Assembly: GCA_036625225.1 (NCBI GenBank)
Contig: JAZKUF010000001.1
Location: forward strand, 930,001-994,000
From: Accumulibacter jenkinsii
Lineage (GTDB): Bacteria > Pseudomonadota > Gammaproteobacteria > Burkholderiales > Rhodocyclaceae
Reading direction: 5' to 3'
Length of the DNA: 64,000 nucleotides
The notes beneath the pieces were generated by a model, which worked only from the letters and a program-made list of their open reading frames with translations, had not been told where the DNA came from and searched no databases. Shown one piece after another: positions 9,182-18,402 of the stretch (the stretch's first letter is position 1; each line of letters starts with the position of its first letter). Position numbers and translations under genes: made by a program.

Positions 9182-9211
9182 TTGGCAACATGATCGGCGT
9201 TTGGCTAGAAT
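9182..9211 (+). promoter_or_regulatory. Candidate sigma-70 promoter for rubredoxin
   Basis: TTGGCA at 9182-9187 and TAGAAT at 9206-9211 are separated by 18 bases. A transcript starting near 9218 would have a leader of about 29 bases before the rubredoxin ATG at 9247. Found by eye only. Confidence 0.5.
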
Positions 9212-9246
9212 CGCTGGATTTTCCTGACGATTCTAACCGAAAACCG

Positions 9247-9444
9247 ATGGCCACCACGAACCAGGCAATTGACGAACCCTATCAGACATGGATGTGTCTC
9301 ACCTGCGGTTTCATTTATGAGGAAGCCGCCGGCCAGCCGGAAGAAGGCATCGCACCGGGGACACGCTGGGCCGATGTACCGATCAACTGGACCTGTCCGG
9401 AATGCGGCGCGCGCAAGGAAGACTTCGAAATGGTCGAAATCTGA
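9247..9444 (+). CDS. rubA: Rubredoxin
   Basis: A 65-aa one-iron electron carrier. Two knuckles supply the four cysteine ligands: CLTCGFIY and CPECGARKEDF. The spacing and the WTCPECG segment are typical of bacterial rubredoxins, with a short N-terminal extension of about 12 residues. The ATG at 9247 fits better than the upstream in-frame ATG at 9190, which would overlap the promoter. It lies just before pilG, an arrangement I recall from other Rhodocyclales. Its redox partner is not evident here. Confidence 0.95.
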   Translation: MATTNQAIDEPYQTWMCLTCGFIYEEAAGQPEEGIAPGTRWADVPINWTCPECGARKEDFEMVEI

Positions 9445-9545
9445 AAACAATGCGGTATAGTACCGGCAGCAGGAAATCATGTTGCGAACGGGGTTTCAAT
9501 AGACTTTCATAAAAGCACGGGCCCGGGACACTCTGGAGGAGATAA

Positions 9546-9941
9546 TTGGCTGAACCTGCAAATCTGCGCGGCGTCAAGGTCATGATCATTGATGACAGCA
9601 ACACGATTCGGCGAAGCGCAGAAATTTTCCTGGTCCAGGCTGGCTGTCATGTGTTGCTTGCGGAAGACGGATTCGATGCGCTCGCAAAGGTCGCCGATCA
9701 TCAGCCCGAAGTGATCTTCTGCGACATCGTGATGCCCCGACTCGACGGCTATCAGACCTGTGCCCTGATCAAGAAGAATCAGCGCTTCCGCTCGACGCCG
9801 GTCATCATGCTCTCATCCAAGGATGGTCTGTTCGACCGTGCCCGTGGTCGCATGGTTGGCTCCGACCACTATCTGACGAAGCCTTTCACCAAAGACAGTC
9901 TGCTGCAGACGGTCGCGACCTTCGCACCGGCGTCAGCCTGA
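9546..9941 (+). CDS. pilG: Twitching motility response regulator PilG
   Basis: A single receiver domain of 131 aa. Acidic pocket VMIIDDSNTIRR, phosphoacceptor Asp in VIFCDIVMPRLDGYQ, conserved Ser/Thr in VIMLSSKDG and Lys in YLTKPF. It starts at TTG 9546 after a strong GGAGGAG site. In the Pil-Chp system PilG is phosphorylated by the hybrid kinase ChpA and promotes type IV pilus extension. First gene of pilG-pilH-pilI-pilJ-chpA. Confidence 0.93.
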   Translation: MAEPANLRGVKVMIIDDSNTIRRSAEIFLVQAGCHVLLAEDGFDALAKVADHQPEVIFCDIVMPRLDGYQTCALIKKNQRFRSTPVIMLSSKDGLFDRARGRMVGSDHYLTKPFTKDSLLQTVATFAPASA

Positions 9942-9979
9942 GTGAACCCGAACGTGTCCACCGGCTGCTGGGGAACTCC

Positions 9980-10342
9980 ATGAGCATCAAGAAGATCCTC
10001 GTCGTTGACGATTCGCCGACGGAACGTCATGTCCTGACGACCCTGCTGACCAGCCACGGTTATGAGGTGATCACCGCCCAGAGCGGCGAAGAGGGCATCG
10101 CGAAGGCCCGAAGCGAGTTGCCCGACCTCGTGCTGATGGACGTGGTGATGCCCGGCCTCAATGGCTACCAGGCCACCCGGACCTTGACCCGCGACCCGGT
10201 AACGAAAAACATCCCGGTCATCGTGTGCACCACCAAGAGCCAGGAAACCGACAAGATCTGGGGTCTGCGCCAGGGAGCTCAGGATTACCTGGTCAAACCC
10301 GTAGACGGCCAGGAGTTGCTGGCCAAGATCGCAGTGCTCTGA
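9980..10342 (+). CDS. pilH: Twitching motility response regulator PilH
   Basis: A 120-aa stand-alone receiver: KILVVDDSPTERHVLTTLL, phosphoacceptor LVLMDVVMPGLNGYQ, VIVCTTKSQ, and YLVKPVDGQELL. The order after PilG and before a CheW gene identifies it as PilH, which in Pseudomonas favours pilus retraction or acts as a phosphate sink for ChpA. It starts 38 bases after pilG. Confidence 0.93.
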   Translation: MSIKKILVVDDSPTERHVLTTLLTSHGYEVITAQSGEEGIAKARSELPDLVLMDVVMPGLNGYQATRTLTRDPVTKNIPVIVCTTKSQETDKIWGLRQGAQDYLVKPVDGQELLAKIAVL

Positions 10343-10355
10343 ACGGTGCCGGATC

Positions 10356-10865
10356 ATGACCAAAAAGATCCGCCTGCATGAGTTTCAGTCTTACCTGGCG
10401 ACCCGCCTGGCCGGCACCAGCAATCAGACCTCGGCCGGTCTGCTCGGCATTCAGGCCGGCGCCGATTACTGGCTGGTCGACCTTGCCGACTCGGGCGAAA
10501 TCGTTCCGCTGACCCCGCTGACCAAGGTTCCCCTGACCAGACCCTGGTTCGCGGGAATCGCCAACATTCGCGGCAACCTGTATTCGGTGGTCGATCTCTC
10601 GGCTTTTGTCGGTAAGGAAGCGACGCCGCAGAACAGCAGCTCGCGACTCCTTCTGATTGGCACGCGCCATGGCAGCAACGCCGCCTTGCTCGTCAGCCGC
10701 ATGATCGGCCTGCGCAACGTCGATGCCCTGACTCCCGAAGCCGTCGTTCCCGAGGCCCCCGCCTGGGCGCCCGTAACATATACAGACAACGAAGGACGCC
10801 GCTGGCGCAAGCTCAAGGTTCGTGAACTGCTGGCCGACGAGGCTTTCATGGACATCGGTGCTTGA
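10356..10865 (+). CDS. pilI: CheW-like coupling protein PilI
   Basis: A 169-aa CheW-domain protein that links the PilJ receptor to the ChpA kinase. The CheW core is seen in WFAGIANIRGNLYSVVDLSAF and LLLIGTRHGSNAALLVSRM. Position between pilH and pilJ supports the name. An inverted repeat CGTGG/CCACG follows its stop, but without a U-run, so I do not call a terminator. Confidence 0.9.
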   Translation: MTKKIRLHEFQSYLATRLAGTSNQTSAGLLGIQAGADYWLVDLADSGEIVPLTPLTKVPLTRPWFAGIANIRGNLYSVVDLSAFVGKEATPQNSSSRLLLIGTRHGSNAALLVSRMIGLRNVDALTPEAVVPEAPAWAPVTYTDNEGRRWRKLKVRELLADEAFMDIGA

Positions 10866-10936
10866 TCCGCTTCGTGGCCAGAGGTCCACGACGACATTGA
10901 TCCTCGGCGTCGAGGTAGCGTAACCGGAGAAGGAAG

Positions 10937-13102
10937 ATGACGTTCAAACTCAAGCCACCGGCTTTTTTGTCGCGGATGACAGATCCGGCAGGCGAGACCA
11001 TCGTTGTGCGCAGCGGGATGGATTCGGATCACCCGGCAAGCCGGGCGAGAAACCCGTTTTCGCCCGATCTGCTCAAGCACCTGCCGGTGGCCAAGAAACT
11101 CCAGGCGCTGGGTGGCTGCCTGGTTCTGGTAATGCTCCTGATCGCCGTCGTCGTCTATCGGGACAACCGCCAGGCCACCTTCAGCACCAGCTATATCGCG
11201 ACCGCTGGCGACATGCGAATGCTTTCCCAGCGGCTGGCCAAGGCCTCGAGCCTGGCCCTGCTTGGCGAACCGGTGGCTTTCAAGCAATTGCGCGACTCGC
11301 TCGACAGTTTCGCGAGCAACCTCGAACAGCTGACGAGTGGCGGTGAACTCGCTTCACGCTGGGTTCCCCCCTCGCCGGACATCGCTCAGCCGCAGTTGCA
11401 GGCACTCATCCGCAGCTGGGAAAAGACCGACCGGAACGCTTCCCGCCTGCTCGAAATGGAGAAAAACCTGGTCTCGCTCGGCAAGGAAGTCGCCTTGATC
11501 AACGCCAGGAACCCGCAGTTGCTCGAGCTCGCGGAACAGGTGGCGGCGCTGAAGCTGCAGAACGGCGCCAGCCCCCGGGAGATTGCGGCCACCAGCCATC
11601 TGGTCATGCTGACCCAGAGAATCGCCAAGAACGCGAGCGCGCTGCTGCGCGGGGACGCGATCAGCCAGGACACCGCCTTCCTCCTCGGCAAGGACACCAA
11701 CACCTTTCGGGACACCCTGCAAGCCCTGAACAAGGGCAGTGAGGCACTGCGCATCGGCGCCGTCAGCGACCCGGAAACCCGCCGCAAACTCAATGAACTC
11801 GATGCCAGTTTTGGCGAATATCGGACAGCCATCGCCGGCATCCTCGGCAACATGCAGAAACTCGTCATCGCCAAACAGGCGGGTTCGCAGATCCTGCGCG
11901 ACAGCGAGGAACTGCTCGACCTCACCAAGCAGCTGTCGCAGGCCTACCAGGATGCCAGCGACAACCGGACCGCTTATGGCATGCTGCTGCTGGTGCTGAT
12001 CGTCCTGGCGATCGCGCTGGTGCTCGTACTGGCCAAGACCTATCTCGCCGAGAACCGGCGCCAGACTGAACAGGCAGAACTCGGCCGGCGCGACACGGAA
12101 GCGGTCAACCGTCAGAATCAGGATGCCATCCTGCGCCTGATGAACGAACTCGGCGACCTCGCCGACGGTGACCTGACGGTCACCGCGACCGTTTCCGAGG
12201 ACATCACCGGTGCCATTGCGGACTCGATCAACTACACCATCGAAGAACTGCGCGTCCTCGTTGGCCGCATCAACGATGCCGCCGGACGAGTGACGGTGGC
12301 GACCGAAATCGCGCAGCAGACATCCACCCAGTTGCTGGCCGCAGCCGAACGTCAGGCGGCTGAAATCAAGGCGGCCGGCCAATCGGTCCTGGCCATGGCG
12401 TCCTCGATGACCAACGTGTCGGGCGATGCCCGCCAGTCGGCGACGGTCGCCCGGCAGAGTCTGGCGGCGGCCGGCAAGGGAGCACAGGCGGTCGAAGACT
12501 CGATCAAGGGAATGAACAAGATACGCGAACAAATTCAGGAAACCTCGAAGCGAATCAAGCGCCTCGGTGAGTCCTCGCAGGAAATCGGTGAAATCGTCGA
12601 ACTGATTTCGGACATCACCGAGCAGACCAACGTCCTCGCCCTCAACGCCGCCATCCAGGCCGCTTCGGCGGGGGAAGCCGGGCGGGGCTTCACGGTCGTG
12701 GCCGAGGAGGTGCAGCGTCTCGCCGAACGTTCCGGCGAAGCGACAAAACAGATTGGCTCGATCGTGCGGACCATCCAGGCCGACACCCAGGACACGGTGT
12801 CGGCAATGGAAGAATCCACCCGCGGGGTGGTCGAAGGCGCGCGCCTGTCGGACGCGGCAGGTCAGGCCCTGGCCGAGATCGGTGACGTTTCGCAGACGCT
12901 GACGACGCTGATCGAGAATATCTCCGGAGCCACCCGGCAGGCGGCGGACTCGGCGACCAAAGTGGCGCGCAAGATGCAGGAGATATTGCTGGTCACCGGA
13001 CAGACGACAGCCGGCACGCAGAAAACAGCGACAGCGATTGGTGAACTGGCTGGCCTTGCCACCGAACTGAAAGGTTCCGTGGCCGGCTTCAAGGTCAGCT
13101 GA
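10937..13102 (+). CDS. pilJ: Pilus methyl-accepting chemotaxis protein PilJ
   Basis: The chemoreceptor of the type IV pilus system, 721 aa. A cytoplasmic N-terminal stretch of about 55 residues precedes the first membrane helix (LGGCLVLVMLLIAVVVY). The periplasmic region carries two PilJ-type sensor motifs (GDMRMLSQRLAKASSLAL and a related LVMLTQRIAKNASALL). The second helix is LLLVLIVLAIALVLVLA, followed by a HAMP-like segment and the signalling hairpin ALNAAIQAASAGEAGRGF. The AASAGEAGRGF form is typical of PilJ. No pentapeptide methylation tether is visible at the C-terminus. Confidence 0.95.
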   Translation: MTFKLKPPAFLSRMTDPAGETIVVRSGMDSDHPASRARNPFSPDLLKHLPVAKKLQALGGCLVLVMLLIAVVVYRDNRQATFSTSYIATAGDMRMLSQRLAKASSLALLGEPVAFKQLRDSLDSFASNLEQLTSGGELASRWVPPSPDIAQPQLQALIRSWEKTDRNASRLLEMEKNLVSLGKEVALINARNPQLLELAEQVAALKLQNGASPREIAATSHLVMLTQRIAKNASALLRGDAISQDTAFLLGKDTNTFRDTLQALNKGSEALRIGAVSDPETRRKLNELDASFGEYRTAIAGILGNMQKLVIAKQAGSQILRDSEELLDLTKQLSQAYQDASDNRTAYGMLLLVLIVLAIALVLVLAKTYLAENRRQTEQAELGRRDTEAVNRQNQDAILRLMNELGDLADGDLTVTATVSEDITGAIADSINYTIEELRVLVGRINDAAGRVTVATEIAQQTSTQLLAAAERQAAEIKAAGQSVLAMASSMTNVSGDARQSATVARQSLAAAGKGAQAVEDSIKGMNKIREQIQETSKRIKRLGESSQEIGEIVELISDITEQTNVLALNAAIQAASAGEAGRGFTVVAEEVQRLAERSGEATKQIGSIVRTIQADTQDTVSAMEESTRGVVEGARLSDAAGQALAEIGDVSQTLTTLIENISGATRQAADSATKVARKMQEILLVTGQTTAGTQKTATAIGELAGLATELKGSVAGFKVS

Positions 13103-13128
13103 GCGCGGGATTGGAGAGACTGTTCCAG

Positions 13129-16100
13129 ATGAATGCCCCGACGGACTTCGATATCGGCCCCCTGACCTGGGTCAAGAGCGAGATCGACCTTGCGCTGGAG
13201 CGTGCCGTCAAGGCGCTGCAGCAGTTTACGGCCAGCACTGCCGATGGCAATGGCGATCTGACGCAGATCAGATTCTGCCGCACCCATCTGCACCAGGTGC
13301 AGGGCGCCCTGACGATCGTCGGTCTCGATGGCGTCACCCAGGTTGCCGAGTCGCTGGAGTCCCTGCTCGAGGCGATCGAGAAACAGCAACGCCTCGCCGA
13401 TGCGCCGGTCATCGATCTTGCGCTGAGGGCGCTGGCAGCGCTGCGTCATTACCTCGATGACCTGATCGGCGGCCAGCCCAACCAGCCGCTGCGGCTGCTG
13501 CCGCTGTACCGTGAGGTGCAGGCGGCACGCGGGCAGGAACGGGTCTTCCCGAGCGATCTCTTCTTTCCCGACCTTCGGGTACGGCTGCCGGAACGTAGCA
13601 GCCCACTGGCAACCCTGGCGCGCAGCGAAGTCGAGCGCCGCCTTCGCCAGTATCGGGCCCACTTCCAGCGCGGCCTGCTGGCCTGGTTGCGGCGGCCCAG
13701 GGAAGGGGCGGGTGTGCCCGAGATGCTGAGCGCCGTCCGCCGCATCGAGGCGATCGAGGAGGTACCCTCGACGCGCGCTTTCTGGTGGGTGGCGACAGCC
13801 TTTCTGACCGCCCTCGGCGAAGGGGCGCTGCCGGCCGATGCCGAGGCCAGACAACTGTGCAGCCGTATCGATCTGCAGACTCGCCGCCTGCTCGAAGGGT
13901 CGAGCAAGGTGGCCGAGCGATTGATGCGGGACGCGCTGTATCTGGTCGGCAGCACCAGCAGCAACCATCGTACCGTGCGCCGGATCAAGGACGCTTACCA
14001 GCTCGCGGCCCTGATCCCGGGCACGGCGAGCGCCGTGCCGATGGCTCAGGAATCGGTCCGCCGCCGCTTGCGTGAAGCGATCGCTGCCACCGAGGAAACC
14101 TGGAGCAAGTTCTGCGCCGGAACCTCGCAGATCCTGCCGGTTTTCCGGGCCAACGCGGCGGCGCTGTCGGTGATCGTCGAGGAACTGGCTCACCCCGATT
14201 ATTGCCGGCTGGCGCAAGCGATTGCCGAAGTCGCCGACTTCACCGCCCGGACCCCGTCTCGCCACAGCGACGCGCTGGCGATGGAGACCGCGACGGCCAT
14301 CCTGCTCGCCCAGAACGCGCAGGAAAACATTCAGTATCTGGGCAGCGGTTTCGCGCACCAGGTGGACGTGATGATCGCCCGCATCCGGGGCTGCATGGCC
14401 GGAATCTCGCCACCGCCGGGTTCCGAGATACCTTCGCTGGACGAGATCTCCCGCCAGGCGCAGGAAAAGATTCTCGTCGCTCAGGTCGCGCGCGAGATCA
14501 AGAGCAACCTCGCACAGATCGAACAGGTGCTCGATGCCTTCTTCCGCGATGTCGACAAGCGGGCTGACCTGAACGTGCTCGATGCGCCGCTGCGACAGGT
14601 GATCGGCGCTCTCACCATGATGCGTCATGATGGCGCAGTGACCGTTCTGCGCCAGTGCACGAAAGACATCGAACGTTTCTCCAAGCCGACGTACGTGCCG
14701 CACGAGGCCGATTTCGAAAACGTTGCCGAGCAACTGTCGCTGGTCGGCTTCTTCGTTGACGCGATGCAGACCGGTGCGGTCGATTACGAGACCTTCGTCG
14801 GGCAGATGAAGTCGAGTACGGCCCCGGCCCCGGTCAATGACCAGACGGCAACGGTCGAGCAGGAACTGGAACAGCAGAAACGCGAAGCGCACGCCCTGCT
14901 GGTGGCGCTCAAGGAACAACCCGGCGACGCCGCGCTGCGGCAGGAGGTCCGGGACAATCTGACGGCGCTGCAGAAGGATGCCGACCTGGTGGCCGACAAG
15001 CAGCTCGGACAGCAGACCAAGCACGTGCTCTCGGCGCTGGCGGCCGGCGTCGACGCCGGCCGCCAGATCGACGCCGCGATGGCCACCCTGCAGCCGCAGA
15101 CGCCGGCTGCCCCTTCGGCCGCAACCCTCCAGCTCTCACAGGCGACGGCCGAGGAAGTCGATGCCGAACTGCTCGGCATCTTTCTCGAAGAGGCGGACGA
15201 AGTCCTCGCCAGCATCGACGTCAACCTGCGACAGCTCAACGAACAGCCGGCCAGTGTGGAACTGCTGACCGGGATACGTCGTTCGACTCACACCCTCAAG
15301 GGTAGCGGCCGGATGGTCGGACTCAAGGATTTCGGCGAAGCGGCATGGTCAATCGAGCAGGTTCTCAATCTCTGGCTGCGCCAGGAACAGGCCGTCACCC
15401 CGGCTTTGCTCGACCTGCTCGAACAGGCCTACACGGTTTTCACGACCTGGGTCGGACACCTGAAGACCGGCCAGGGCAGCATACCCGACGTGCGCCCCAT
15501 GATTGCCCTCGCCAACGCCCTGCAGGACGGCAGCGAGGCGGCGCCCCTGCCGACCGGCGAGACGGGTGCAGCCCCCGAAGTCGGCGAAAGCCAGCGCGAA
15601 CTCAAGCCCGCAGCAGCGATCGTGCGCCCGCGCCTGGCGATCGCTGCCGGACTCGCCGACATCTTCAGGGAAGAGGCAGTGGGCCACCTCGATACCCTGC
15701 AACGCGAGTTCGCGCTGCTCGAAGCTGACCTTGCCGCGCCGACGACGCACGAAATGTACCGCGCGGCACATACCCTCGCGGGTATCGCCGGAACCGTCGG
15801 CATCACGCCGGTCAACCACCTCGGGCGCGCGCTCGAGCGGGCCCTCTTGCGCCGCAATCAGGCCACCCGCCGCGACAGTCTCGAGGCCTGCGAGACGCTC
15901 CGGCAGGCGATTGCCGCGCTCGCCCTGATGCTCGCCGACGTCGCCCGTGAACAGGAACCGGAGTCCGCCCCGCTGCTGATCGATACGCTTGACACCCTTT
16001 ACCCCGAGCCTCTGGTCGAGAAACCGACGACGGCGACCCAGATGAAGCAGGAGACGGCCGCCGCCCCGGCAAGCAGTCCGACCCCCGCGACCCATCTGCC

Positions 16101-18402
16101 CCTGCGTGACGAAATCGACGAGCAGCTGTTGCCCCTCTTTCTCGAGGAAGCGCTCGACCTCAACCAGAACATTGCTGCGCAGTTGCACGCCTGGCGGAGC
16201 AACCCCACCGATGGCGAACCGGTGCGCCGGCTGGCGCGGCTCTTCCATACGCTCAAGGGCAGCGCCCGGATGGCCGGCGCGATGAATCTCGGTGAGCTCA
16301 CGCATGCGATCGAAACGCGCCTGCAGGAAGCGCAGGCGGCGGGCGCCGAGCCACTCGATCTGATCGACGACCTCGACAATGCCTTCGACGTCATCGTGCA
16401 GGTCGTCGAGCGGCTGCAGCGCGGCGAAACCTCGGACATCCCGGTCGACCTGCCTGACGATTCAGCTCCGGCCCTGCTGGCCGCACCGCCGCCCGAGCGT
16501 CCGGACACGCCGGCCGGGCCGGGCGCCAGCCCCGGCCAGCCCGAGCACGACGGCGAGAGCGAAACCGCCGCCCAGCGGGCGACCCTGCGCGTGCGCGCCG
16601 ATCTGATCGACCGCCTGGTCAACGAAGCCGGCGAGTTGTCAATCGCCCGCTCACGGATCGAGGGCGAGATGCGGGGCATCAAGGGTTCACTCCTCGACCT
16701 GACCGAGAACGTCATTCGTCTACGCCGGCAGTTGCGCGATATCGAGATCCAGGCAGAGCTGCAGATGCAGTCGCACACGGCGCAGACCGGTGAGCAGCAT
16801 GCCGATTTCGATCCCCTCGAGTTCGATCGCTTCACCCGCTTCCAGGAACTGACACGGATGATGGCCGAATCGGTCAATGACGTCGCCACCGTCCAGCAGA
16901 ACCTGCTCAAGAACCTCGACGACGCCAACGCGGCGATCATCGCGCAGGCGCGTCTGAACCGCGAAGTACAGCAGGAGCTGATGTCGGTGCGCATGGTCCC
17001 GTTCGGCAGCATCGCCGATCGCCTCTATCGTATCGTCCGCCAGGCGGGAAAGGAGATCGGCAAACGGGCAAACCTCGAAATCAGCGGCGCCCAGCTCGAA
17101 CTCGACCGGACCGTGCTCGACAAGATGCTGGCCCCGCTCGAACACATGCTGCGCAATGCCATCGCCCACGGCCTTGAAGACGCACCGCTTCGCCTGGCCA
17201 AGGGCAAGCCGGAAATCGGCGAGATCTCGCTCAGGCTGACGCAGGAAGGCAACGAGATCATTCTCTCCTTTTCCGACGACGGTGCCGGCCTGGACCTCGA
17301 CCGACTGCGGCAGCGCGGCCTGCACGCCGGCCTGCTGACCGAGGCCGAAGCCGCTGATCCGGCGCGCGTGGTCGAGCTGATCTTTGCCGCCGGCATCTCG
17401 ACCGCCAGCGAGGTGTCGCGCCTCTCCGGGCGAGGGATCGGCATGGATGTCCTGAAGAGCGAAGTCAACAGCCTGGGCGGGCGCATCGAAGTCCTCTCGA
17501 CGCCTGACCAGGGGACGACCTTCCGCCTTTACCTGCCACTCACGCTGGCCGTCACCAAGGCCTTGCTGGTCCGCTCCGGCAACCGCCAGTACGCCATTCC
17601 GGCGGCGATGATCGAACAGGTGCTGGACCTCAAGGAGAAAGGCCTGGCCCGGATTCGTGAAGCGCGTGAGGCCGTATGGAGCGGCAACCGCTATCCGTTC
17701 AGCTACCTTCCCCACCTGCTCGGAGAAACACAGGCGCTACCGGAAAAGCACTCGCAGTACTGGGCCCTGCTGCTGAGAAGCGGTACCCGGAAGATCGCGC
17801 TGCAGGTCGACGAAGTGCTGGGCAACCAGGAAATCGTGGTCAAGAACATCGGACAGCAACTGGCGCGGGTGATCGGCGTCGATGGCGCAACGGTGCTCGG
17901 CAATGGCCAGGTGATCCTCATCCTGAACCCGATTGCGCTCGCCAGCCGCGACCGACTGGCGCCTGCCGTCTCGCCGGTACCGACCGTACGCCAGACGCGG
18001 GCGACCGAGAGCAGCACCGCCAGTGTGCCGACGGTGATGATCGTCGACGATTCGCTGACCGTTCGCAAGGTCACCAGTCGCCTGCTGGGGCGCGAAGGCT
18101 ACCAGGTGATGACCGCCAAGGATGGGGTCGACGCGCTCGAACAACTGGTCGCCGTCATCCCCGACGTGCTGCTGGTGGACATCGAGATGCCGCGTATGGA
18201 CGGTTTCGAACTGACACGAACCGTCCGCGCCGATCAGCGCCTGGGATCGGTGCCGATCATCATGATCACCTCGCGCACGGCTGACAAGCACCGCCAGTAC
18301 GCCCTCGAACTCGGTGTCAATCACTATCTCGGCAAGCCCTATCAGGAAGACGAACTGCTGCGCCTGGTGGGCGATCATGTCAGGGCACTGCGCCCCGCCT
18401 GA
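13129..18402 (+). CDS. chpA: Hybrid chemosensory histidine kinase ChpA/PilL
   Basis: A 1757-aa CheA-like kinase for twitching motility; I start it at ATG 13129 behind GGAGAG, not at the upstream TTG. N-terminus: a phosphotransfer-like segment with His55 (HQVQGAL). Three Hpt domains with clear phospho-histidines follow: His721 (HTLKGSGR), His881 (HTLAGIAG) and His1040 (HTLKGSAR). The kinase core shows the N box HMLRNAIAHGLED and G boxes DDGAGLDLD and GRGIGMDVL. A CheW-like domain and a C-terminal receiver (VMIVDDSLTVRK, Asp in LLVDIEMPRMDG) complete it. Ala/Pro-rich linkers separate the modules. Its last 23 bases overlap the convergent photolyase gene. Confidence 0.96.
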   Translation: MNAPTDFDIGPLTWVKSEIDLALERAVKALQQFTASTADGNGDLTQIRFCRTHLHQVQGALTIVGLDGVTQVAESLESLLEAIEKQQRLADAPVIDLALRALAALRHYLDDLIGGQPNQPLRLLPLYREVQAARGQERVFPSDLFFPDLRVRLPERSSPLATLARSEVERRLRQYRAHFQRGLLAWLRRPREGAGVPEMLSAVRRIEAIEEVPSTRAFWWVATAFLTALGEGALPADAEARQLCSRIDLQTRRLLEGSSKVAERLMRDALYLVGSTSSNHRTVRRIKDAYQLAALIPGTASAVPMAQESVRRRLREAIAATEETWSKFCAGTSQILPVFRANAAALSVIVEELAHPDYCRLAQAIAEVADFTARTPSRHSDALAMETATAILLAQNAQENIQYLGSGFAHQVDVMIARIRGCMAGISPPPGSEIPSLDEISRQAQEKILVAQVAREIKSNLAQIEQVLDAFFRDVDKRADLNVLDAPLRQVIGALTMMRHDGAVTVLRQCTKDIERFSKPTYVPHEADFENVAEQLSLVGFFVDAMQTGAVDYETFVGQMKSSTAPAPVNDQTATVEQELEQQKREAHALLVALKEQPGDAALRQEVRDNLTALQKDADLVADKQLGQQTKHVLSALAAGVDAGRQIDAAMATLQPQTPAAPSAATLQLSQATAEEVDAELLGIFLEEADEVLASIDVNLRQLNEQPASVELLTGIRRSTHTLKGSGRMVGLKDFGEAAWSIEQVLNLWLRQEQAVTPALLDLLEQAYTVFTTWVGHLKTGQGSIPDVRPMIALANALQDGSEAAPLPTGETGAAPEVGESQRELKPAAAIVRPRLAIAAGLADIFREEAVGHLDTLQREFALLEADLAAPTTHEMYRAAHTLAGIAGTVGITPVNHLGRALERALLRRNQATRRDSLEACETLRQAIAALALMLADVAREQEPESAPLLIDTLDTLYPEPLVEKPTTATQMKQETAAAPASSPTPATHLPLRDEIDEQLLPLFLEEALDLNQNIAAQLHAWRSNPTDGEPVRRLARLFHTLKGSARMAGAMNLGELTHAIETRLQEAQAAGAEPLDLIDDLDNAFDVIVQVVERLQRGETSDIPVDLPDDSAPALLAAPPPERPDTPAGPGASPGQPEHDGESETAAQRATLRVRADLIDRLVNEAGELSIARSRIEGEMRGIKGSLLDLTENVIRLRRQLRDIEIQAELQMQSHTAQTGEQHADFDPLEFDRFTRFQELTRMMAESVNDVATVQQNLLKNLDDANAAIIAQARLNREVQQELMSVRMVPFGSIADRLYRIVRQAGKEIGKRANLEISGAQLELDRTVLDKMLAPLEHMLRNAIAHGLEDAPLRLAKGKPEIGEISLRLTQEGNEIILSFSDDGAGLDLDRLRQRGLHAGLLTEAEAADPARVVELIFAAGISTASEVSRLSGRGIGMDVLKSEVNSLGGRIEVLSTPDQGTTFRLYLPLTLAVTKALLVRSGNRQYAIPAAMIEQVLDLKEKGLARIREAREAVWSGNRYPFSYLPHLLGETQALPEKHSQYWALLLRSGTRKIALQVDEVLGNQEIVVKNIGQQLARVIGVDGATVLGNGQVILILNPIALASRDRLAPAVSPVPTVRQTRATESSTASVPTVMIVDDSLTVRKVTSRLLGREGYQVMTAKDGVDALEQLVAVIPDVLLVDIEMPRMDGFELTRTVRADQRLGSVPIIMITSRTADKHRQYALELGVNHYLGKPYQEDELLRLVGDHVRALRPA

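Noticed and set aside
12862..15024. 720-aa open frame on the minus strand
   Set aside because: Antisense to pilJ and chpA, whose motifs are unmistakable; open only because of GC-rich codon bias, with no recognisable domain.
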